Shown here in pieces: positions 7,079 to 13,646 of a DNA stretch of 64,000 nt. The first letter of the stretch is position 1. Every line of letters starts with the position of its first letter. The DNA is from Rosettibacter primus (GTDB lineage Bacteria; Bacteroidota; Ignavibacteria; Ignavibacteriales; Melioribacteraceae), in assembly GCF_036860675.1 (NCBI RefSeq), contig NZ_JAYKGK010000010.1:1-64000 (forward strand). Direction: 5' to 3'. The translations under genes were made by a program, and so were the position numbers. A model generated the notes under the pieces. The model was not told the origin of the DNA, made no database searches, and worked only from the letters and a program-made list of their open reading frames with translations.

Positions 7079-8095
7079 ATGTTTTACTCTGGTATCGACC
7101 AGCATAAACTCTTTTCTTACATCACTACAGTTGATAGTGATGGTAAAATTATTAAAGAAGCTAAACTAAACAATAACAGCTTCGAAATTCTTAATTACTT
7201 TTCATCCCTTGGAAAAGAACATATTGCCACCGTTGAGACTATCGGCGGATGGTACTGGATCAATGATCTGCTTTCTTCTCAAGGCATTGATCTCAAACTT
7301 GCTCACGCCAAGTACGTAAAAGCCATCGCTTATGCTAAGGTTAAAACCGATAAAGTAGATTCGCATATACTTGCTCAGCTCCTTCGTCTTAATTTTATTC
7401 CTGAGGCTTACAAAATATCCGATGATATCCGGACTCTTCGCGATACTCTCAGAGCAAGACTTAGACTTTCAGTTAAAAGAACTAGCTGTCTTAACTTTAT
7501 GCACCGTATGCTTGAGAAGTTTAATATTAATGATCCTTCTATGCTCAATGATTTCTACAAGCTTCAATATCAGCAGTTTGATATCCAGGCTAAATTACTC
7601 AAAGAACAAATGCTTACTTTAGAAAAATCTATTTATCCAACTCTTATCCCAAATGATGATATCCAGCGTCTACTCTGGATTCCCGGTATCGGTAAAATGA
7701 ATGCCTTCACTATCCTTTTGGAAGTTGGCGATATTAACCGTTTTGCATCAGAGAAAAATTTCTTCTCTTACTGCCGCTTTACTCCTTCTGCTCGTAACTC
7801 TGCTGGTAAATCAAAACAACGTTCATCTAAAGATGGCAACAAATACCTTAAGATTGTTTTCTCCGATGCCGCTGTGCACGCCCTGCAATATTATCCTGTT
7901 ATTAAACGTTACCATAACTCAAAGCTCAGAAAAAAGAAAAAGCAGGTTGCTAAAGCCATTATCTCCAAAGAAATTGCACGTATCGTCTATTTCGTCTTAA
8001 AGAATAAATCAGACTTTAATAACAAATTCAAAGGTATTGATCTCGAACATAAGAAATCTGTTCAATGGCCGCGCATTACAAGCCCCGACGTCTAA
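7079..8095 (+). CDS. IS110-family (IS1111 type) DEDD transposase
   Basis: The protein has 338 residues, of normal length. The N-terminal RuvC-like DEDD domain shows GIDQHK (Asp7), VETIGGW (Glu about 54), and KTDKVDSHILAQLLR (the last two Asp, about 91-94). The C-terminal Transposase_20 domain contains IPGIGKMNAFTILLEVGDINRF and RNSAGKSKQRSSKDGNKYL with the serine that is the proposed nucleophile. The start has GGAGGT four bases upstream. The enzyme catalyses excision and insertion of the element, guided by an RNA encoded by the element. It appears intact, so the element may be active. Confidence 0.93.
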   Translation: MFYSGIDQHKLFSYITTVDSDGKIIKEAKLNNNSFEILNYFSSLGKEHIATVETIGGWYWINDLLSSQGIDLKLAHAKYVKAIAYAKVKTDKVDSHILAQLLRLNFIPEAYKISDDIRTLRDTLRARLRLSVKRTSCLNFMHRMLEKFNINDPSMLNDFYKLQYQQFDIQAKLLKEQMLTLEKSIYPTLIPNDDIQRLLWIPGIGKMNAFTILLEVGDINRFASEKNFFSYCRFTPSARNSAGKSKQRSSKDGNKYLKIVFSDAAVHALQYYPVIKRYHNSKLRKKKKQVAKAIISKEIARIVYFVLKNKSDFNNKFKGIDLEHKKSVQWPRITSPDV

Positions 8096-8333
8096 CTAGT
8101 AGCTCTTTAGCAGACTCTTTGCGCTGGAATGGGAAGTAATGCGCATGCCTAAAATATATCTGGGATACTCTTAAGCCCCATAAGCGGTTTGGTTGCCATT
8201 GATTTATCATTCTTTTTCTCCAGCAGCTCACTCGATATCATATAGGCATTTGGTCTTCGGTAATTCAAAGAACTTTCGGGATTTCTATCCCATTATATTT
8301 TTACGTCCTATTGACTTTTTACTTTTTTAAGCG
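8096..8333 (+). ncRNA. Candidate guide (bridge/seek) RNA region of the IS
   Basis: These 238 bp between the transposase stop and the right end hold no ORF. In IS1111-type elements this is where the target-guiding RNA is encoded. Two things here fit that. TAAGCGGTT at 8181-8189 repeats the sequence at the right junction (8329-8337), and CCAGCA at about 8221-8226 is complementary to TGCTGG at the left junction. Several short stems are visible (for example around GGGATTTCTATCCC, 8279-8292). The exact RNA ends cannot be told from the sequence, and the short matches may be chance. Confidence 0.55.
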
Positions 8334-8381
8334 GTTATGCCCATTTATGAATTTATTAAATTATTATTTGCAAATATTTTA

Positions 8382-8924
8382 TCAATTTGCTTCTTCATAA
8401 ATATCTTTCCATTGATTTTCAGCAGGATTAAAATTTTGTTTCAATAAAAATTTATAAATTTTACCTCCATCAATAGAAGAATAATGTATTGAAACAATTC
8501 TAAGTAACCTTACTTTTTCTGCATCTGGGAGATTCATTAATTTATTAAAATCATGTTTACCAATATCAAAAGTCCATTCGGAAGTTTTATCAGGAAATCT
8601 TATAAGATTATCTTGTCGGTAATTGATTAATTCATTCGAATCATTTTTAACAACAACTGTCATTTTTATAATTTTAGCTGGAGTATTCTTTACGCGGAAA
8701 GCAACACGCCAAGGAATTGGGATTATAGTATTTTTTAAATGGTCAACCACACCATAATTTGAAGCCCATACAAATGGACGGCTACTTTTTTCATATTGAA
8801 CTCTTGTCCAATAAAGCGAAATAATAGAAGTTACTAATGATATAACTGCAATAATTATTGGAACCCACACTATGAACCAAGGAGTATGTGGTAAATTTTC
8901 TATTATAACTTTTGTAGTATCCAT
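8382..8924 (-). CDS. Membrane-anchored protein of unknown function, cassette gene
   Basis: This 180-residue protein has a single transmembrane helix near the N-terminus (about residues 16-42, FIVWVPIIIAVISLVTSIISLYW). A predicted soluble part follows, with several beta-like strands (VAFRVKNTPAKIIKMTVVVKN). The short start before the helix and the polar tail suggest a cytoplasmic or periplasmic domain held at the inner membrane. No family is recognised. The gene has its own cassette, whose attC is split by the IS. Base composition is like the neighbours. Confidence 0.6.
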   Translation of the reverse strand: MDTTKVIIENLPHTPWFIVWVPIIIAVISLVTSIISLYWTRVQYEKSSRPFVWASNYGVVDHLKNTIIPIPWRVAFRVKNTPAKIIKMTVVVKNDSNELINYRQDNLIRFPDKTSEWTFDIGKHDFNKLMNLPDAEKVRLLRIVSIHYSSIDGGKIYKFLLKQNFNPAENQWKDIYEEAN

Positions 8925-8964
8925 AATTTTACCAAATGTTTTATTTTATATAATACTTACTCAA

Positions 8965-9159
8965 GCGTATAACGGCGTTGCGGTTAAGCTGCTGCCCATA
9001 ACAAGAATTTAGCTTAGAACACAAATGCCAATGATTATTAAAAACATTTTTATTAGAACTACTTTGAACAAGAAACTGTATACGGAACTACAAACTTATA
9101 AATCGTACAAAAGCCTAATGCGAAAGAAGCAGTCAGCTTGAACCGCTTGTTAGGCAGTT
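8965..9159 (-). other. attC recombination site
   Basis: This is the clearest consensus site in the array. On the minus strand R'' AACTGCCTAAC (9149-9159) contains the exact RYYYAAC core, followed by AAGCGGTTCAAGCTGACTGC. It ends with GCTTAACCGCAACGCC and GTTATACGC (R', 8965-8973). The length is about 195 bp. R'' is complementary over 11 of 11 bases to the start of its cassette (GTTAGGCAGTT; plus 9723-9733 is AACTGCCTAAC). Confidence 0.92.
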
Positions 9160-9160
9160 T

Positions 9161-9655
9161 TTATATATACTTTTTAAATCTTGAAAATATGTTTACTACT
9201 TTATTTATACTCTTTTGAATTACTATGCTATCAATTGTTATAAATTCTAATTTAGGTGCATCAATTGATTCTATAATAGAATTATTTTTATAAAAAGTTT
9301 TATAAATTTTTTCTCGACTTGCATACCATATATAGATTGTATCCATTGTCATATTTGCTTCTTTAATAACTTTTGGTGTTTGGCTATAACTTCCATATGA
9401 TACAAATAATCTCAAGGTTATTAAATCGGAATTGTTATTTTCCTCTTTAAATGAATATGGAATACTATCTTTTGATAAGGGCAATGATTCAAACTGCTCT
9501 ATTACAATATTTGATGTATCTGCTTCATTTACAATTATAATTTCATCAATGTATTTACCTTTGTAAAATCTGTCATCATCAGTTTTATTCATTTCACAGG
9601 ATTGAATTAAAAAAATAATAATTATTATAAATACAAGGTTATTGAGTTCTTTCAT
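9161..9655 (-). CDS. Small lipoprotein of unknown function, cassette gene
   Basis: The protein has 164 residues from the ATG at 9655, chosen because a lipoprotein signal (MKELNNLVFIIIIIFLIQSC) begins there; an upstream in-frame start at 9676 would place extra polar residues before it. The lipid-bearing cysteine is at about residue 20. The mature part is acidic with many Ile and Ser and has no recognised family. It makes up a 760-bp cassette (8973-9732). It is probably exported to the periplasm or outer membrane. Confidence 0.6.
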   Translation of the reverse strand: MKELNNLVFIIIIIFLIQSCEMNKTDDDRFYKGKYIDEIIIVNEADTSNIVIEQFESLPLSKDSIPYSFKEENNNSDLITLRLFVSYGSYSQTPKVIKEANMTMDTIYIWYASREKIYKTFYKNNSIIESIDAPKLEFITIDSIVIQKSINKVVNIFSRFKKYI

Positions 9656-9726
9656 TTTAATAAAGATTGGTAGCAACAGATTTATTTTCCTTTATTCTTA
9701 TATACAATAGCAACTTTTGTTTAACT

Positions 9727-9919
9727 GCCTAACGACGTTGTGGCTAAGGCGCAGCCCAGAACTACAATGCCGAACTTGTTAATAATTTATATAATTACAA
9801 AAAACTTTCATAGTACGACTACTTTGAACAAGATACTTGAAACGGAATGACTAACATTAAAATTTCCAAAATGCCGAATGCGAATACGCTGTCGCCTTGA
9901 GCCACTTGTTATACCGCTT
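9727..9919 (-). other. attC recombination site ending the efflux cassette
   Basis: On the minus strand R'' AAGCGGTATAAC (9908-9919) is followed by AAGTGGCTCAAGGCGACAGC (L''-like). The site ends in GCGCCTTAGCCACAACGTC and GTTAGGC (R', 9727-9733, exact consensus). The R'' pairs over 12 of 12 bases with GTTATACCGCTT at the other end of the efflux block (AAGCGGTATAAC on plus 18330-18341). Crossover is expected at G9733/T9732. This pairing is the main evidence that 9733-18340 moved as one cassette. Confidence 0.9.
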
Positions 9920-10281
9920 TTTTACATTACTCTTTAAAACATCGCGTGGTTAAAACTAATTTATATTTGCTAAAATATTAATTTAATATTTTCTTCTATT
10001 TGATTTTTTCATTTACCTTGAAGAAACGAATAAAAACTTTTCCCCAAGTGGTGGTGCGACAGCACGACCACATTTTAACAATATTGATTATACCAAACCT
10101 AAGCCAATTGTGCTTTAATAATTTTTACAAGTTGAACAATTTAAAATAAAACATACAACCTTTTTTACTTAGATAATTTAATCAAGCACAGTTGGCGGCG
10201 AAAAAGAAATACTGAGTGACCAGATTTTAATACTTGAGCTAGTATGAGTATAAAATAAATTATTTTGATGAGATTATATTA
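9920..10281. other. Non-coding stretch at one end of the efflux cassette
   Basis: No gene is seen in about 360 bp. At 10048-10071 GTGGTGGTGC and GCACGACCAC form a 10-bp stem (one mismatch) with loop GACA, followed by ATTTTAAC. It resembles a weak terminator for plus-strand transcripts arriving from the attC side, and would insulate the operon. The rest is AT-rich filler. Confidence 0.5.
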
Positions 10282-10318
10282 TTTGCACATTTGCTCAAAT
10301 GTTTGTTATATTTGAGCT
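10282..10318 (+). promoter_or_regulatory. Promoter with overlapping ArsR-type operator
   Basis: GCTCAAAT (10293-10300) and ATTTGAGC (10310-10317) are perfect 8-bp arms, much like the CadC operator (TCAAAT...ATTTGA). The right arm overlaps a Bacteroidota-type minus-7 box TATATTTG (10307-10314), and TTTG at 10282-10285 fits the minus-33 box. A sigma-70 reading (TTGCAC, 18 bp, TATATT) gives the same place. The start codon follows one base after the operator, with no ribosome-binding site, so the mRNA is probably leaderless. Binding of the repressor would block RNA polymerase. Confidence 0.7.
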
Positions 10319-10690
10319 ATGAAAAAAGATACAATAACACCAGTTTGTGAAATCGATTTTATTGACGAAAAGAAAGTAAAGTCTGTTAAGAAACGAATGC
10401 CGGATGATTCTTTGATAACTGAACTTTCCGAAACTTTTAAGAATCTTAGTGATTTTACAAGATTAAAAATCTTACTTTCTCTTGCTGAAGATGAATTGTG
10501 TGTTTGTGATATTGCTGCTTTAACCGGAGTTTCTGTTTCAGCTATCTCTCATCAATTAAGGTTGTTAAAAAATAACAGACTTGTTAGTCATAGAAAAGAA
10601 GGCAAAATGGTTTATTATTCTTTAGATGATGAGCATATAAATAAAATTGTAAATGAAGCGTCGAAGCATTGTAAAGAATATGCAGAATAG
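10319..10690 (+). CDS. ArsR/SmtB-family metal-sensing repressor
   Basis: This is a 123-residue winged-helix repressor. It shows both metal sites known in this family. The first is a CadC-like thiol site, with Cys10 in the N-terminal arm and Cys61/Cys63 in ELCVCDIA. The second is an SmtB-like site at the dimer helix, with Asp104/His106 and His117/Glu120 (DDEHIN...SKHCKE). The recognition helix is VSVSAISHQLRLLKNNRLV. It most likely senses Cd/Pb/Zn and represses the operon from the palindrome just upstream. It starts the efflux operon. The exact metal cannot be told from the sequence. Confidence 0.9.
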   Translation: MKKDTITPVCEIDFIDEKKVKSVKKRMPDDSLITELSETFKNLSDFTRLKILLSLAEDELCVCDIAALTGVSVSAISHQLRLLKNNRLVSHRKEGKMVYYSLDDEHINKIVNEASKHCKEYAE

Positions 10691-10691
10691 T

Positions 10692-11036
10692 ATGCTGATA
10701 CATTACATAAATAAAGCAACAAAAATTATTGCAGCAATCATTCTTTCAGTGATTGTTTTTACATTTCTTCATTCCGAAGCTGGTTTGCTTAACTATGATG
10801 GGGATAATCACGGTTCACACGATTATTGTGAAATTGTAAAGACAGCTACAGCCAAAGTTACCAAAGATTCTTCACAAGATATTTATAAGCTGCAGGTTGA
10901 TAAATCAATTTGCTACCATTGCATTGATGAAACGAAACAATCAACAAAAGCATTTTCAATATTAGATTCTGAACAATTCTACACACCACAAAAAACAACT
11001 GAAGTTTACCTTTTTAACAGAACATTTCTGATTTAA
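10692..11036 (+). CDS. Small exported protein with a CxxC motif in the efflux operon
   Basis: The chosen start is the ATG at 10692, one base after the arsR stop (TAG T ATG), which gives 114 residues; an in-frame start at 10680 is equally possible. A hydrophobic helix (about residues 10-27, IIAAIILSVIVFTFL) would be a signal or anchor. A histidine-rich stretch (DNHGSHDYCE) and CYHC follow, which could bind metal in the periplasm. No family is recognised with certainty. Similar short proteins lie upstream of RND efflux genes in Bacteroidota. It sits between the repressor and czcC. Confidence 0.6.
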   Translation: MLIHYINKATKIIAAIILSVIVFTFLHSEAGLLNYDGDNHGSHDYCEIVKTATAKVTKDSSQDIYKLQVDKSICYHCIDETKQSTKAFSILDSEQFYTPQKTTEVYLFNRTFLI

Positions 11037-11134
11037 TCTTTTCTCTTTTTCCACTTACTAATTATTCCGCTGTGGGATAATTACATCTTCGCCAAAGGCG
11101 AATAATCGTTTTTTAAAAAATTATTGGAGTTAGT

Positions 11135-12388
11135 ATGAGGCAATTATTTGCTTTGTTCATTCTAATTTTTTCGGTGAGCATTCTAAATGGTCAGCAAGGA
11201 ATGAATAAGGAATTAACTTTAGATGAAGCAATAGAAATTGGACTGAAGAATAATCCGAGAATAATATCTGCACGGGAAAATATTTCAGCAGCTAAAGGAA
11301 GATTTTGGAGCGGTATTTCATTACCGGCACCGGAAGTTGGCGTTAGTTATGAATACACTCCGGTAAATAAGAGTTTGAGAAATTTTAGTGAAAGAACATT
11401 TGAAGTAAGTCAGTCTTTTGAGTTTCCTTCAAATTATTTTCTAAGAGGTTCCAGATTCAGTAAAGAAGAAGAAATTGCTTTTTATAGATTGAAACAGACT
11501 GAAGTTGTTATAATAGCACAAATAAAATCTGCATATTATAATGTCCTTTCAAAGAAAAAACTATTAGAGATAGCAGAGGAAAATCTAAAAATAGCTGAAG
11601 ATTTTTCTAAAAAGGCAGAGATACGATACAATGTTGGTGAAGGGACTAATCTTGAAAGATTGACGGCAAAAGTCCAGTTCACAGAAGCAAAAAACAATTT
11701 AGAGGTTGCAAGGAATGAATTACGAACTGCTTTTGCATTGTTGAATTTTTCATTGGGATATGGAAAGCGAACCGACGAAATTTTTACTCTCGCTGATAGT
11801 CTGACTTATTTACCATTGAATAAATTCACTTTTGAAGAGTTGTATAACTTAGCACTATCCGTTAATCAACAAATTAAAATTTCGGAACTGAATGTAAGCA
11901 TATCCTCAATTAATAAATCACTTGCGTGGTCTTCATTGCTGCCAAATTTTAATCTTGGCTATTTCAAACAAACACGGGATGGTGATAATGGTTTTTATGG
12001 AGCTTCATTTGGAATATCCGTTCCACTTTGGTTCTTGTTTGAGAACCGAGGACAAATTCAGGAAGCTACAGCAAACGTAAATATTGCGGAATCGGAACTG
12101 CAATTAATAAAGAATGATGTTTATCTGAGATTGAGAAGCGCTTTCAACAATTATGAGAACGAACTAAGACAGGTGAATCTTTATATAAGTGATATTCTAC
12201 CGCAGGCGGAAGAAGTCTACCGTTCCGCATCAGCAAGTTACGATGCCGGAGAAATAACTTATATAGAATTTTTACAGGCAAGACAAACATTGATAGGTGC
12301 ATACAGCAATTATACGAATGTGTTGTTCAACTACTACCGTTCAATATTTACACTTGAAGAAACGGTTGGACAAAATCTTTTGAAATAG
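11135..12388 (+). CDS. czcC: CzcC-type outer-membrane efflux protein (TolC family)
   Basis: The protein has 417 residues, with a signal peptide (about 1-19, LFALFILIFSVSILNGQ). Two outer-membrane-efflux repeats follow, rich in long amphipathic helices (ITLDEAIEIGLKNNPRIISAREN...; AWSSLLPNFNLGYF). It forms the outer-membrane channel of a tripartite RND pump, taking metal ions from the CzcA/CzcB complex to outside. TTGGAGTTAGT lies upstream of the ATG. It is followed after 68 bp by czcB. The length is normal for the family. Confidence 0.88.
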   Translation: MRQLFALFILIFSVSILNGQQGMNKELTLDEAIEIGLKNNPRIISARENISAAKGRFWSGISLPAPEVGVSYEYTPVNKSLRNFSERTFEVSQSFEFPSNYFLRGSRFSKEEEIAFYRLKQTEVVIIAQIKSAYYNVLSKKKLLEIAEENLKIAEDFSKKAEIRYNVGEGTNLERLTAKVQFTEAKNNLEVARNELRTAFALLNFSLGYGKRTDEIFTLADSLTYLPLNKFTFEELYNLALSVNQQIKISELNVSISSINKSLAWSSLLPNFNLGYFKQTRDGDNGFYGASFGISVPLWFLFENRGQIQEATANVNIAESELQLIKNDVYLRLRSAFNNYENELRQVNLYISDILPQAEEVYRSASASYDAGEITYIEFLQARQTLIGAYSNYTNVLFNYYRSIFTLEETVGQNLLK

Positions 12389-12433
12389 AACACAGATGAC
12401 ACAGATTAAACTGATTTCCACAGATTATAAAAA
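12387..12433. repeat. Dispersed CACAGAT-type repeat between czcC and czcB
   Basis: AACACAGATGACACAGATT, then AACTGATTTCCACAGATTAT, is a form of the CACAGATT/GCAGATT repeats also seen at 6555-6685 and 19578-19610. It fills the gap between two operon genes. No hairpin strong enough to be a terminator is present, so transcription should pass. Confidence 0.55.
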
Positions 12434-12456
12434 ATATTTTTAATAAAGGAGTTAAA

Positions 12457-13644
12457 ATGTTGATTAAAAAATTAAGGACTGAATTCATAGCAGCAATCAT
12501 TTTTGTAGCTGTAATTTTTGTCGGATGCGGTGATAATAAAACAGAGAATACAGAAAGTGAAATGAAGGAAAAAGAATCGCACGAAGTAAGTGAGGTGGTG
12601 CTTTCTTCAGAAGCAAGAAGCAAAATTGACCTTGCCTTTGATGAGGTAAAAGAAGGAACAATCAGCGGAATGCTGAAAGCACCAGCCAAAGTAATTACTA
12701 ACCAGGATTATGAAGCACAGGTAAGTTCATTAGTTCAGGGAAGAGTGCTCGAAGTATATGTTAAAGAAGGCGACTATGTAAAAGAAGGACAAATATTAAT
12801 GCACGTTGAAGGACTTGAGATAGGTGAGATAATAGCAGATTATCTGCAAGCCAAAGCTATGCTTGATTTTACCAAAGCTGCTTATGAAAGACAGCAAACC
12901 TTACTTGAACAAAATGTTGGTTCACAAAAATCATTTCTTGAATCTAAAGCCGAGTATGAAAAAGCTTTGGCTGAATACAATGCAGAAGATAAAAGAATTC
13001 ATTCCATAGGTTTAGAACATAGTGATATAGAGACAAGCAAAGATTCTGAACACATTGCGGGTGTGCTTCCAATTAAAGCGCCTATTGGTGGAATAATAGT
13101 AGAAAGAAATGTAGTGATTGGTCAATTGGTTGAAGCGAACACAACTGCTTTTAAAATAATGAATATATCTAATCTTTGGGCTGAAGGACAGATTTATGAA
13201 AAAGACCTAACTAAAGTTACGGGAAAACCGAAAGTTGAGTTTACTACACCGGCATATCCAAATGAAAAGTTCAAAGGAGAGGTAATTCTAATTGGACAAA
13301 CTATTGATGAGCATTCAAGGACAATAAAAGTCAGAGCTTCGCTTCAAAATACAAACGGCAAACTTAAGCCAAATATGTTTGGCGAATTGTTCATACCGAT
13401 AAGCAGCAATACAAAAGGAATCATTGTTCCAACTGATGCAATTGTAAAAGAAGGAAATGAATCTTATGTATTTGTAGTTGAGAACGATTCGACTTTTTCA
13501 AGACGCAATGTTGAAACAGGTATTGAGTTTGCTGGAATGAGAGAAGTAGTAAGCGGCATAAAGAAAGGTGAAAAGATTGTAACCAAAGGAGTTTTCTTCC
13601 TAAAGTCTGAATTATTAAAAGAAACATTTGGAGAGGAAGAATAA
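12457..13644 (+). CDS. czcB: CzcB-type RND periplasmic adaptor (membrane fusion) lipoprotein
   Basis: This 395-residue protein has a lipobox (FVAVIFVGC, Cys at about 25). A glutamate-rich and histidine-bearing linker follows. Next come the lipoyl/barrel-sandwich domain (VLEVYVKEGDYVKEGQILMHVEG), an alpha-hairpin (YLQAKAMLDFTKAAYERQQTLLEQN), the second half of the lipoyl domain (IKAPIGGIIVERNVVIGQLVEANT), a beta-barrel and a membrane-proximal domain (ATKGVFFLKSELLKETFGEEE-type end). It links CzcA to CzcC in the periplasm. AAAGGAGT precedes the ATG. The stop is two bases before the czcA start. Confidence 0.9.
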   Translation: MLIKKLRTEFIAAIIFVAVIFVGCGDNKTENTESEMKEKESHEVSEVVLSSEARSKIDLAFDEVKEGTISGMLKAPAKVITNQDYEAQVSSLVQGRVLEVYVKEGDYVKEGQILMHVEGLEIGEIIADYLQAKAMLDFTKAAYERQQTLLEQNVGSQKSFLESKAEYEKALAEYNAEDKRIHSIGLEHSDIETSKDSEHIAGVLPIKAPIGGIIVERNVVIGQLVEANTTAFKIMNISNLWAEGQIYEKDLTKVTGKPKVEFTTPAYPNEKFKGEVILIGQTIDEHSRTIKVRASLQNTNGKLKPNMFGELFIPISSNTKGIIVPTDAIVKEGNESYVFVVENDSTFSRRNVETGIEFAGMREVVSGIKKGEKIVTKGVFFLKSELLKETFGEEE

Positions 13645-13646
13645 TT

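Larger units (their letters stand above)
7027..8333 (+). mobile_element. IS110-family element of the IS1111 type inserted in an attC
   Basis: This is an element of about 1.3 kb holding one DEDD transposase gene. The borders come from comparing the empty attC at 1-63 (TGCTG/GTTATATTG) with the flanks here (TGCTG/GATATTTCC on the left and AAGCG/GTTATGCCC on the right); they are certain to one or two bases. No target-site duplication is seen, as is usual for IS110. A short left non-coding part (52 bp) and a long one after the transposase (238 bp) fit the IS1111 subgroup. Known IS1111-attC elements insert into integron attC sites in the same specific way. Confidence 0.85.

Noticed and set aside
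7371..8000. Plus-strand frames of 83 and 99 codons inside the transposase gene
   Set aside because: They overlap the transposase, which has clear family motifs; they have no family match or start signal.
1..9919. The repeated intergenic blocks as REP elements or a CRISPR
   Set aside because: They have attC layout with paired R/L cores, lengths of about 170-230 bp and one per cassette; no short regular spacers are seen.
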